DNA of 64,000 nt, taken from the NCBI GenBank assembly GCA_015146655.1, contig VKHL01000033.1, positions 1 through 64,000 of the forward strand. The letters run 5' to 3'. How positions within the stretch are numbered: the stretch's first letter is position 1; the number at the start of each line of letters is the position of its first letter. The position numbers were made by a program, and so were the translations under genes. Under the pieces are notes generated by a model. That model did not search any database. It was not told the DNA's origin and worked only from the letters and a program-made list of their open reading frames with translations. Positions 1 through 10,395 of the stretch are shown here, one piece after another. This DNA comes from Ochromonas danica. Lineage: Eukaryota > Sar > Chrysophyceae > Chromulinales > Chromulinaceae.

Positions 1-304
1 TAGAGTGAGTGACATGATGTGTGGCTATTATTGGAGTACAGTGATTAGATGGTACTAGTCTACTGCTATATGTTATACTATCACAGTATGTTAGTAGGTT
101 ATATGGTATTAGTAAGATGGTAGTGGCAGTGGTAGTTATGTTGACAGATTTTGTTGTTATTGACTCTAACCTTGTCTTATGTTGTCTTGTATCTTGTGGT
201 TGTTGTTGGGTTAGCATGGAAATACTCCTCTAGATTTTGCTAGGACAAAAGAGATTAAAGCACTTCTGACAGCCAAGGGAGCAATATATGGAAGAAGAGG
301 TTGA
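1..304 (+). CDS. 3' end of an ankyrin-repeat gene (last exon 215-304)
   Basis: Only the end of this gene lies in the window. After an acceptor TTAG at 211-214 the frame reads HGNTPLDFARTKEIKALL and closes with TGA at 302-304. HGNTPLDFA is the start of an ankyrin repeat (consensus GxTPLHxA), followed by a second helix and a short basic tail GRRG. A donor-like GTGAGT at about 5-10 suggests an intron of about 210 bases upstream, so bases 1-4 may be the end of the previous exon. Ankyrin repeats mediate protein-protein contacts; nothing more about the function can be said from one repeat. The open frame is short, so confidence rests on the motif and the splice acceptor. Confidence 0.55.
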
Positions 305-813
305 TTGCTGCAAGCATTGATAAGATATGTTGAAGGAAGAAGAAGCTATGAAAGTCAAGGAGATAATGATGATGATGATGACGTGGTATTGAGAACTAGT
401 TAGACTAGTCTAGTCTATCTGATGGACTAATTAAGGAAGCATCATCCTACTAACATACAGTAACACTACAGAGTCTAAGCAATCACTGCTGCTGAATTAC
501 TTCCACTCCTATGACTACTTTACCAGTCAGCGCATAACACTGGGATGTGCTTTGAAGTGGAAGGCCACGGAAGTCAAAAGAAGTGCCACCCATTAGATTG
601 GATGGTGGAGTCTTTCCAAGATCGATTAAACGTTCCAGCGTTGCTTCGCCATTGAAGTGAGGATATACTTTTCAAACTACGGGATTACTTATGGTTAGAG
701 TCTCCCAGACTCCCAGATTCCTATATTTAATCAATTACTTAAATAATTATGAAAATGGCTAAAATGATAATAGTTACATTCGTCAATGAAAAGCCAAAGA
801 AGGATAGAACGAA
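305..813. other. Intergenic, with one short open minus-strand fragment
   Basis: No complete gene is seen. On the minus strand, roughly 673 down to 485, one frame is open for about 60 codons after an AG at about 675 and ends in TGA. It reads like protein (for example NLMGGTSFDFRGLPLQ) but has no start of its own and matches no family I recognise. It could be the last exon of a lost gene or the decayed C-terminal end of the transposase relic next to it. The rest has ATG-rich triplet runs (GATGAT near 367-380) and nothing else. Confidence 0.3.
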
Positions 814-1480
814 TCATCTTTGAGAAAAAGAAAGATGTTTTAAACAAACCAAGCATTTTCTTTTGTAGATAGGCAAGGTTTTCACACCAAGAGAACAATA
901 AAAAGTAAGTGAAGAACGGCGTAACAATAATAAATTACTCTCCATACAGGGAATCCTCTGTCTTCCTCTTCTAAAACACACTGAATTGTTCGTTTTCCCA
1001 AACGCTACAATCAGTACTTTCGTAGTAGCTAGAGAATTGCAACATGATAGTCTACAAGTGTATGAGAGCATTGGGTTTCTTCTGCTCCCTTCTTCGCAAC
1101 AAATAAGTTGTGTTGGAAAGACGGTGATAAAACAAGCCGCTTTCGCCCATATTAAAAATGTTCTCCGGTTTATAAACTTGCAGTGCTGTCTATAAAGCCT
1201 CGATTTCTGGAGTGTGATCGACTCGACTGTACCCACCAGCCTCGCCATGAAGATTAGTGAAATTGATATCGTATCTTCGACGAAACTTTGCTAACTGTTT
1301 ACAATCGGGCGGTACTTTTGAATTGGTGCGACTGTTACTGCTTTCTTCGAGAATAGTTTTCGTCTTCAAAACTATTCTCAAAACGTCTTTTGAGCCCATA
1401 GAGCTAGGTAGCTTCTGCAACTTACTTTGGGTCCTCTTCGATTCGCAGGCACAATTGCGGGGCTCGCCCCTTCTGCTCAA
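814..1480 (-). pseudogene. Decayed pogo/Tigger-type transposase (Tc1/mariner superfamily)
   Basis: Reading the minus strand from about 1480 gives pieces that line up, in order, with the middle of pogo/Tigger transposases. First comes LAKFRRRYDINFTNLHGEAG, like the WLxxFxxRxxI...LHGEA stretch after the CENP-B-type DNA-binding domain. After an in-frame TAG comes YKPENIFNMGESGLFY, matching the IFNMDETGLFY motif that holds the first catalytic Asp, here changed to Gly. Then, in another frame, LSCCNSLATTK....VAFGKTNNSVCF matches LLCCNATGTxK..LVIGKSxNPRCF. The alignment therefore needs at least one frame change and two stops, and the first catalytic Asp is missing, so the copy cannot be active. No terminal inverted repeats or TA duplication could be fixed. 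The family call is firm; the ends are approximate. Confidence 0.7.
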
Positions 1481-1549
1481 AGGTGTTAATATAAGTGAAG
1501 TAGCTTAGGGCTGACATTGTGACTTGTTTAATTGAAATGCTTTTTTTGT

Positions 1550-2802
1550 GAATTTAAAGCCAAACAAACCAAATTATGAAATCTCAATGTCACGAATACT
1601 ATCCCCTTCCTCTTCATTAAGGTAGCCACCATTTCCTAACACACACGAACCATTCGAATGAAAATTGATTGATTTTTGTTGATTCTTCCTATGCACGTAC
1701 ATAAACTCCTCTTTGATATGCTTTTCAAAATCGTTAAATTGGCGTTGAAACTCGGCGAGTGTTGATGCCTCAAGTCGTGCATGTTGAATCTTCCATCCAT
1801 TTAGTTTGTCGCAAGCTTCCTCCCAAGAATCCTACAAGCGATCAGGAAACCAGTCTTCATCAATAATGCCAAAACTTGACGGGAGTGTTTTCTTTAACAG
1901 AAGAGGAATAAGAATGGGAAGAGCTAAATTCCCTTCAGTAATCCAATAGTCTCTCGCCGACTGTCATCAATCGTTCGAAATAAATGCAAAATTTGTTTTT
2001 TTAATCTATTACGCTTTGAAGAACTCGTATTGAACTAAATGAGTCGGACTGCTCAATACAGTGTGCGAAATAATAGTTCTCAACAGTAAGAGGAAGAATA
2101 GGAGATTGTAAATTGAAGTCCTTGAAAAAAGGAGTATCAACGGAGCAAACTGCACTTACAGCTTGGTTATTTTTCACATCCGCCACATAAGATCATCCCA
2201 CTCAGGATCCCAATGTTCTTGACTCTCCAAACTCCAACCACCATTGGACCTCATTGATTTCTTCTGCAGGGCCATCATTGTTTTTGCCAATACACTCTGA
2301 GGCCACAATGGCCACTTTTTCGTCCAACAGACTCCGATCTTCTTCCCTCAGACTCCACTCACAAATCAGATCATCTTCCAACATTAAATTCTTTGTTTTG
2401 ACAAATTCCGGAATTGACACTTAGTTATTGATTGGAGACGTAAAATAGGATCCAATTAGTTAGAATGTGATGGTTCACATTAGGCAGCGATGGTAGCCCC
2501 ACTTCAACTAACATGATTAGTCTAAGGTCTAAGGACTTCCTTTTCTACACAAAGAACATCATGATCATTGGAAGACCATCTTGATCATCATGATCATTTT
2601 CTGCACATCGGAACAATGAAATCCCAAATTCCATGGAATTCCATTGGAATTGCACAAGAAAATCATCATTTCCCACTTTGGCAAAACTAGCCTTTTCTTG
2701 ACGGGGTGGTGGAATCTCATCATCAAATTCCTCCAACAACAAGCAAACAAGACTGCCGACTGCTGACTGTGTGATATCTGAGTAGTCTATGAGATAACCC
2801 AT
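1550..2802 (-). pseudogene. Broken coding-like stretch, unassigned
   Basis: Several minus-strand segments look protein-like but do not join into one reading frame. Bases 2202-2420 encode 72 residues starting MSIPEFVKTKN. Around 1900-1960 the frame reads DYWITEGNLALPILIPLLL. About 1576-1830 encodes a charged stretch with FEKHIKEEFMYVHRKNQQ and ends at TAA near 1576, after an in-frame TAG near 1831. A further 85-residue open frame lies at 2545-2802. Stops and frame changes separate them. They may be remains of one host gene, or passenger sequence of the neighbouring transposase relic. I recognise no family. The 2545-2802 frame would start only 18 bases from the divergent GH31 start, which argues against it being an intact gene. 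Confidence 0.3.
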
Positions 2803-2820
2803 CGGAATAGAAAGAAGATC

Positions 2821-5800
2821 ATGCTTTCTTATTATAATAAGAAATTCTATGGTGGAAGAAGCATAATTTGCTGTTTCTTTCTCTTTGTTCTTCTAGTCAT
2901 TATCATCAATATTCCATCATGCCATGGAGAAGAAGAGAAGAGAATAGGAAGTGTTGTAGGAGAAGTGAGATCTAGTGCAGTAGGACGTACTATCCTTACC
3001 AGCACCACTGCTACTACTTCTACTACATCCTCTGGCAGGTCGAACACTGACCAGACAGACAAAACCAAAACCAAAAACACAAATACAAACAAAAGTCGCC
3101 AAAGGATGAGAGAAGGTGTCACTTCCGGTGCTAGTACCTATACCTTAGGACCCAATGATGAGTATACTGTTCTCATCTCTGGGAGTCTATTTAACCCTCT
3201 CATTGCTGTTAATTATCGTCCTACATTGGGTCGTATTACAGGAAATGAAATCTGGTCGACTGTACCAGATAAAGCCTTTATTACCGTGGGTTTAGCTACA
3301 TTTGATCAACCACCCATATTGAATGGGAATTATCAAGTTAACTATACGTTAACACCTTTATCATCTAAAATCCAAATTGGAGAGATTATTATTATTGGTG
3401 ATGAACATACTAATGCTTTAGTTTTCTTGGGTAGTCTAACGGATGATAATGAAATCCCTGTTGGTACTTTTAATCTTACCTTATGGGTAGTTGATAATTT
3501 TAATAAGATTGATAAAGATAATACGATCTATACCTCTTTAGAATGGTCTATATCGACTACTGTAGACCATGACAATATTAAGAAGAATCAGGCGGTTAAA
3601 GTAGGGGATGATTATTCTGAGACTGAGATTCATACCACTTTTGTCTATGCAAGTAGACATTGGGAATCATTCTTTGGATTTGGTGAATCCTTTTCATTAT
3701 TCAATTTGACAGGCTTGGTTGTTCCTGTTCTAGTTAGTGAACAAGGTGTTGGACGTGGGATGGAACCTATTACAGATTATCTAAATGAAGAAATTGGTCC
3801 AGGAAGTGGTGGTAGTTGGTATACAACTTATGCACCACGTGCTTTATATGTGACAGATTATAATCGATCTTTTATGATTGATTCTTCTTATACATCCTTC
3901 TTTGATCTTACTCAAATTAATCGATCAATGATCTCTGTTGAAGTCTGGAATACTCATTTCCAAGGTAGAGTCATGTTAGCAGATAGTTGGTTACATCTAA
4001 TAACTTGTCTAACAGGTTATACAGGTAGACAAACTCCTTTACCAACTTGGACACAAAAAGGTGCAATTGTTGGATTAGAAGGAGGAACAGCAAATGTTAC
4101 TGCTATTGTTTCCAAACTATTAGCTGGTGGTGTTCCAATTGCAGCAGTTTGGTTACAAGATTGGGTAGGTATGCGTCATTCTTGGGATGGTGATCGATTA
4201 GTGTGGAATTGGGAATTAAATGAACAATATTATCCTAATTGGCAAAATATGATACAATCATGGCAAGCTAAAGGTATTCGTGTATTAACTTATCTTAATC
4301 CATTCTTCTCAGATCCTACTAACTTCACTCAAGTCAGAAATAATTATTATAAGGAAGGATTAGCAAAAGGTTATTTTGTACTCAATGCTTCGAATGAAGT
4401 CTATTATCAACATAGTCTATCTATAACCTTTACTACTTTAGATTTGACGAATCCAGCAGCAAGAGCATGGATGAAAGAGATTATTATTAATGAAACCTTA
4501 TTACATGCTGGTTCATCTGGTTGGATGGGTGATTTTGGTGAATATCTACCTTTTGATGCTAAGTTATCAACAGGACAACGTGGTAATCAATATCATAATT
4601 ATTACCCTGAAGCATGGGCTGCTTTACAAGCTGAAATTGTGAGTGAATATCCTGATCGAGAACTCATGTTCTTTGCACGATCTGCCTGGGTTCATTCACC
4701 AAAATATACTCCAGCCTTTTGGTTAGGTGATCAATTACAAGCATGGGATCCTGATGATGGTATGGCTTCTGTTATTTTAGGTGCTCTTTCAAGTGGTCTT
4801 TGTGGTCATGCTATCACTCATTCTGATCTTGGTGGTTATAATGCTGAGAATGGTCTAGATGATGGTAATCCTGATATGATTTATCTAAGATCAGACGAAC
4901 TCTTGAAAAGATGGGTTGAGATGGGAGCTTTTGGATTTGGGCTTTTCCGTACTCATATTGGTTCTTCTCAAGCATCTACTATTGCACAGATTTATGACAA
5001 TTCTCATACAATTGCACATTTTGCAGAATTTGCTCATATTTTTGCTAATTTAAGTAATTATCGTATTCATCTAATGGAAGAAGCAAGAGATTATGGTTAT
5101 CCTCTTATTCGTCCTATGGTGATGTACTTTGCTACAGAGAATGAGATGTGGGGTGATACAGAACAATATATGTTTGGATCTGATTTCCTTATTGCTCCTG
5201 TATTATATAGTAATAGCAATTATACCTTTGTGGATATTCCTGGCAAGTCAGGTACTTGGGTACATCTGGTAAGTCCCATCATACTATTACTGCTAGTACT
5301 TGGTGTAATGACGATGTCTTTGTCTATTTGTGTTGATCTATAGTGGGGTGGGAATCTAGTCCATAACACTGTTGCACGCTTTATGCATCTTCGTGTACCA
5401 ACTCCTATGGGATTCCCTGCTGTCTTCTACCGACAAGGTTCAACCTATGGTAATCAATTGAGAGCATATGTAATCTCTAAAGGATATACAGCAGGTTATG
5501 TATGGCCTTATGATGATACACAAGTCTTTGATGATGATCAAAGTTATGATCCTATTGAAACTCTGACCTTATCAGAGAAGATTCTTGTACCTTTGTTCTT
5601 TGCTTTAATGATAGCTTCATTAATTTGGCTTTTTATTGCCTTTTATCATGAAACATTAGAAGCATGTTTTCCTGCTTGTTGTGCTGGAGATGATCAAGAG
5701 ACTGTCTATCTCAATCAATCGAATCGACGAGTTGAAGAGAATCATGATCTTGATAACATTCCAAAATATGTTACCAAGAGCTCTTCCACCACAAGCTTGC

Positions 5801-6060
5801 AGCAATCAAATACTAATCCTATTGGAGCCATGAGTCTAACATGGGAAGACGGAACTGTTCATCGAGGTAGTACTGGTAGTAATGGTCGTGGGGGATATAT
5901 TCCTTCTTCCTCTGGTGAGGGTAATTCCAGTGTTGCGACGAGTGTTAGTGGATGGGGTAGTCATCACCTCCACCACCACCACCACCAGTCGATGAGGAGG
6001 TCTCTTGGATCGAGGATGGACGAAGATGAGGATGAAGAAGTTCCTCTAAATTATGCTTGA
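2821..6060 (+). CDS. GH31 glycosidase, sulfoquinovosidase-like, membrane-anchored
   Basis: Exons 2821-5268 and 5344-6060 (75-base phase-0 intron GTAAGT...TAG) join to 1,054 residues. The join gives TWVHL/WGGNL, the conserved W-x-x-W/LWGG region of GH31. The start is set by a signal sequence (about residues 14-36). The catalytic barrel holds WLQDW (Q446, D447, W448), GDRLVWNW (R459, W462), the nucleophile motif WMGDFGEYLP (D571) and the acid/base motif HSDLGGY (D669). The Q...R...W set with GDFGEYLP and HSDLGGY is the pattern of bacterial sulfoquinovosidase YihQ rather than of starch or N-glycan glucosidases, so the likely substrate is a sulfoquinovosyl glycoside from plastid sulfolipid; this is inference. 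A hydrophobic helix at about 896-915 followed by a polar His/Ser-rich tail suggests a type I membrane protein with its catalytic domain in the secretory pathway or outside the cell. An ordinary alpha-glucosidase is the alternative. Confidence 0.85.
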
Positions 6061-6484
6061 ATCATTTAATTCCTGTTCCTATTATTATTATGAGGCAATT
6101 CACCTTCTAACCACCACAACAACAAGGTGTTTTCATTTTGTTCAATGGGAATGTTCTACTGTATGTTATGCTTTTGAATGTACTGTATTTGTACAGCAGG
6201 TGTTGGTAGACTGGCTACTAGCTATTGAACCAATGTCTTCCAGACTACAACAACTAATTCCTGAACTTCTTGACCTCTTATTGTACCAACATTTGCTATG
6301 CTACTGCCTAGCAGCGATAGGTCAGGTCATGGGGAGAGAGAGAAAGAGAAAGACTGTGAGAGATGGTCTAGTGCAGTTGATCAACAAGGTGTTCTTGATT
6401 GTATATTACATGTGAGACAACAGAGCTATTGGGTACACCAAGAGTGTCAAACTAGACTACTCCATTAGTCTAACTGCTGCTCCA
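6061..6484. other. Convergent intergenic gap
   Basis: Lies between the 3' ends of the GH31 gene and the minus-strand RRP1 gene. It is expected to hold both 3' untranslated regions. I see no gene or repeat here. Confidence 0.5.
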
Positions 6485-7756
6485 TTAAGCCTTAGTAGCA
6501 CCTGTCTTCTTCTTCTTGCTTTGCTTCTTCTTGCTGCTAGTGACTTCCTCCACCTCTTCCTCAGGTTGTTGAACAACCTCTACCTTTTCTTCTTCTTCTT
6601 CTACGGGGACCTTCTTGTTCTTCTTGGACTGCTTCTTCTTTGGCTTCTCTTCCTCTACCACCACTACCTCCTCCTCTTTCTGCTCCTCCTCCACCACCTC
6701 TTCCTTCTTTACCACTTCAGCCTCAGCAACAGCATTCTTCTTCTTTTTCTTCTTCTTATCCACAACTTCTTCTACTACAACCAAAGCAGGTACTTCTTCC
6801 TCAACGACTTCCTGTACCTTACGCTTCTTCTCTTTCTTCGTCACTACCACTACCTCCTCCTCCTTCTTCGGTACTTCCTCCTCCTCCTCATCTTCTACTG
6901 ATAGCTTACCAGTTTTCAAAGCAAATTCCTTGTGTAGCTTGTAGAGTGAAGGACGAAGAAGGTCAGGGGTAGCTGGGTCAGAGGCTAACAAGAAGATCTC
7001 CTTCTGCAGTGCTACCGTCGACACCAAAACAAACACTTCCTCTTCTTTACCATTCTCTACAGCATATTGCTCTAGATACTTCTGAAAGATTGACTTGATT
7101 AATCGTTGACGATAAATAGAATCATTTAATCGAAGTAAATCTTGTAAGAAAGGTTGAAGAAGAGAGAGGAAAGTTGAAGTAGTTACTGTCTTTCCTGCTA
7201 CTTTCCATAACTCTTCAAGATAGATATCTAAGAGATGATATCTTAATCCATCAGGTCTTTGATGAAGTATCTCATCTTGTAAGATCTGTAAGAGTGGTTG
7301 GATATAATCATTCTGCCAATTATGATTTTGTATTAATTGGAAAACTTTTTGAATTAATAGACGGAAGAAAGAATAGAACTTATTGACACGATATTTATCT
7401 AATAAAGACCATTCTCTTAATAGAATACGACAACAAGCAAGTAAGAAAGCAGCTTGATTTGATGAGGTTGATGATGCTGTTGATGATTGTTGTTGTGGTT
7501 CTAGACAATCCCATAGATTGACTAATGCTTCAGAGAGTTCTCTTTGAATAGGTGCTTTATCAGCTAACCAGAGGGAATAGTATAAGGCTTTCCATAACTT
7601 AAGACAGTCTTCTACAGTCAAGCTAGAAGGTGAAGTATTAGCTTGAGTGAGGTAGTCTTGGACAGTATGAAGTGTATGATCACGAATGGTCTTATCAGGA
7701 TGGACTAAAGCCTTAGCAACTTTAGCTTCACGTAGACTAGGAGGAGATTGAAGCAT
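6485..7756 (-). CDS. RRP1: RRP1/Nop52-family nucleolar protein
   Basis: A single exon of 423 residues. Residues 1-270 carry the Nop52 domain: VHPDKTIRDHTLHTVQDYL, then DCLKLWKALYYSLWLADK, and a helical stretch LLREWSLLDKYRVNKFYSFF, all in the usual order. Yeast Rrp1 and human RRP1/NNP-1 act in the nucleolus in pre-60S assembly and processing towards 28S and 5.8S rRNA. The last 130 residues alternate Glu/Val and Lys runs (KKKKKKKNAVAEAE and similar), a low-complexity charged tail typical of nucleolar proteins. The start ATG at 7756 lies just before the conserved domain. No introns are needed. The strand-opposite open frames over the Lys/Glu tail are by-products of its codon bias. Confidence 0.85.
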   Translation of the reverse strand: MLQSPPSLREAKVAKALVHPDKTIRDHTLHTVQDYLTQANTSPSSLTVEDCLKLWKALYYSLWLADKAPIQRELSEALVNLWDCLEPQQQSSTASSTSSNQAAFLLACCRILLREWSLLDKYRVNKFYSFFRLLIQKVFQLIQNHNWQNDYIQPLLQILQDEILHQRPDGLRYHLLDIYLEELWKVAGKTVTTSTFLSLLQPFLQDLLRLNDSIYRQRLIKSIFQKYLEQYAVENGKEEEVFVLVSTVALQKEIFLLASDPATPDLLRPSLYKLHKEFALKTGKLSVEDEEEEEVPKKEEEVVVVTKKEKKRKVQEVVEEEVPALVVVEEVVDKKKKKKKNAVAEAEVVKKEEVVEEEQKEEEVVVVEEEKPKKKQSKKNKKVPVEEEEEKVEVVQQPEEEVEEVTSSKKKQSKKKKTGATKA

Positions 7757-8356
7757 CTTGAAAGAGTGATGATAGAATAATGATGATAAATATCAATGAC
7801 TACACTCACGGTCACCTCTGTCAATCAAATGAAGGAATGAATGGTGAGAAGTGATTGGACTGCCTGATGCCAGAATCTGGGATTTTGGACCTGGAGGCAA
7901 TGGCTGGGATAGGTATCGGTCGGGTCGATACGAAAAACCCGATATTCCGATACGATACCGATACCTATCAAACCTGGAAAACAAAAAAACGCGAAATGGT
8001 CGGGTTTTTTTCGAGGTGGTTGGTGTTTTTCTCATTTTGCCCATTCAAATCAGATTTTTCTTCTTCTCTCACCAATTTCAATACCATATCCAGGATATAC
8101 GCACAGCAGAGTCTAGTCTATGGCATTCCTTCTTATACTGTAGAATGAGAGGCTGCTGTGTGAGAGAGAGAGTTGAAGACGTCTGACTGACTGACTAACT
8201 GCTGCCACACACTTCACAGTCAACACCATTGATAATCACAATCACAATCACAATCACAGTGACATTGACATTGACAGTCATAGTGACATTTTATTCCTAT
8301 TTCTCTTCTTGAGAAGTAATCTACTGACTACTACTATTACTATTACTATTACTACT
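7757..8356. promoter_or_regulatory. Divergent promoter gap with TATCG-rich inverted repeat
   Basis: Separates the minus-strand RRP1 gene from the plus-strand LRR gene. It contains 13-base arms GATAGGTATCGGT (7908-7920) and its exact complement (7957-7969) around a loop that itself repeats CCGATACGATACC-like words. Further (CA)-rich and ACTATT-type simple repeats lie at 8230-8356. The inverted repeat resembles sequence upstream of the EGF gene at about 12600-12690. Role unknown; an upstream regulatory site or the remains of a small mobile element are both possible. Confidence 0.4.
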
Positions 8357-10074
8357 ATGTTGGGCTTAAAATCAGATATTCTTCGTAATACTATCTATTC
8401 CGATTGGTTGGAATGGCAAGATCTATCAAGATTAGATCTAGCCTATGTAGAGGAGAATACTCGAGAGCTTTGGTTATCTTCTGTAAAAGGACTACGAACA
8501 TAGACCATAAATTATCATCTAATGTTCATATGAAAATGTTCTATAAATGGCTTGATAGTCATGAAATATTGTGTATTGAAGGATTTCCATTAAGACTACC
8601 TCTCTTGAATGATCTTATCAATGAGACAGACTTCATCATATCTCATTGTCCACATCTTAATTCTATTGAGATTGACTACTACTATTGTGATAGTGTATAT
8701 GAATACTCTGATAATGAATTATTAATGACTAATCTAGTTAACATTTTGAAACATTGTCATACTCTAAAAGGTGTCAAAATGGATCAATTACCTTGTCATT
8801 CTCTTGGTGAAGCTATCATACAAGTATTGATTGAGAATGTAAAAGAACATTCTCTTATCAACATTGATCTTAATTGTGTCATTAAGGATGGTTGGAATTA
8901 TTCCAATCCTAACGAAAGGTATATGAAGGCAATTGTAAACCTTCTTGTCAAACATACTGGTAGCTTACAAGAACTTCATCTAAAGTTACTTCAAGGAATG
9001 GATTTGATCATATCAACTCTATTGGAAAACGAAGTTCATTTGAAAGTATTAGATGTTTGGTCTTCTGTTCATCCTGTATCGATGAATAATTGGTTGATAT
9101 CCTATCTCTCAAATGCTGGGAACTTATTGGAGACTGTACAGATAAGACGCTTTGAGAATGGCTTTTTAATGACAGATGATACTTCAGAATGTTTCTGGAT
9201 CACTGTAGCAGAATCATGTCCGTGTTTGAAGAGTCTATCTGTTCCATTGGGTGGACCATGTAGTATGGAAAGACTCCTTGTCATCTTTGAACGATGTCCA
9301 AGTCTTCAGAATGTGTTTATTGAAAATACTCTTAAGACAGATGCTAAGAAGAAGCAAGTAACCATATTGGTAAAGGGAACAGAATGGGTACAGTGTTTAT
9401 CTTATGTTCTGTCCAGAAGACAGTACCAACAACTAGTGGATTTACAGTTTTTTGATAACGTCTACTATCCCATGGAGGACCTGAAATCTATACTAAAATC
9501 TTGTTGCATTCGTGTTACTACACGTGCTGTCGAGTCTTGTTTCATTGCTCTGCTGAAGGATCTTCCTCATTTAGATTACTTGGTGATTCAAGCAGGGATG
9601 ATGCCAGACTCTATGTATTATCTCACTGATACTACTTTGATAGCCATTATGAAATATGCAAAGTCCTTAACTTCTTTGTCTATAATGAGACAATCGGACT
9701 TTTCTGATGAGGTGATGAGCACTATGATTAAGATATGTTGCTTGTTAAGATCCTTGACAATCCGTTATTGTGGTTTAAAGAGTCTGGAGTATGTATCACG
9801 ACATCCTAATTTGAGAAGTATTGATTTGTTCATTACCAAATCATTCTCCAAAGACCTATTAGAGAAAGTGTTTCGTGAGAAAAGAATAACATGGCCTCGT
9901 ACTCTGGAGAAAGGGAGAATCCACTCAGATTATACGATTGATTGGGGTCATCATTATGAGTTCAATCCCACATCACGATGCTGGAACGTTGAACCAACAG
10001 GAACTCCAACTATGTCTTTCGAAGAGATCAGTGCAATAATGACAAAAGTGTTTACCGAAGCTGGTTACTTCTAG
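8357..10074 (+). CDS. Leucine-rich-repeat protein with F-box-like start; one frame change
   Basis: The first frame starts at ATG 8357 and reads MLGLKSDILRNTIYSDWLEW then DLSRLDLAYVEENTRELWL, an F-box-like helical stretch, and stops at 8501-8503. The long frame, open from 8404 to the stop at 10074, carries the rest: KMFYKWLDSHEILCIEGFPL and about 500 residues of irregular LRRs (LTSLSIMRQSDFSDEVMSTM, LRSLTIRYCGLKSLEYVS). A decayed paralogue at 56690-57130 keeps both halves in a single frame (WLTSLADLR...IFYEWLVCRKVFCVEGF). So the ancestral gene was continuous, and this copy has a one-base frame change near 8490-8510, or a sequencing error there. No GT-AG intron repairs the frame. Apart from this break the copy is intact, about 570 residues. 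LRR proteins of this kind bind partners, for example as ubiquitin-ligase adaptors; the partner is unknown. Confidence 0.6.
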
Positions 10075-10395
10075 TCTCCATGGAAGATGACAGTGATGAT
10101 AATAGTGTGTGTTACCACTATTTAGAGTCAACACAAAGTTAAACTATAACAAATACAATAATGGTATATTATTTTACAACACAACAACTACTTCAATCAT
10201 CATTATCATTATCATTATTACCACTTAATACCACTACATTAAACAAGTTAAACTTTCTTGTTTGTTTTCATTTCATTGTTACCATTGTGTAACTATATAG
10301 ATATTGTACTGTAGATCGAAGAGTACAGAGGAGAGGAAGTCATAGCAAGACGAGGTAGTAGAAAGAGAAAGAGAAAGCCCCAATCATTATTATTA
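10075..10395. other. Convergent intergenic gap
   Basis: Between the 3' ends of the LRR gene and the minus-strand EGF gene. It contains ATC/ATT simple repeats (about 10195-10225) and GA-rich sequence (10325-10380). I see no gene. Confidence 0.5.

Noticed and set aside
2545-2802. 85-residue minus-strand open frame next to the GH31 start
   Set aside because: No recognisable domain, and its ATG would lie 18 bases from the divergent GH31 ATG. Kept only as part of the broken stretch.
6521-6972. Three plus-strand open frames rich in Leu, Phe, Pro or Ser
   Set aside because: They lie opposite the Lys/Glu tail of RRP1; GAA/AAG/GTG-rich codons leave the complementary strand free of stops. No family features.
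8485-8503. Programmed -1 frameshift in the LRR gene
   Set aside because: No X-XXY-YYZ slippery heptamer in the right frame before the stop; an ordinary frame change or sequence error is simpler.
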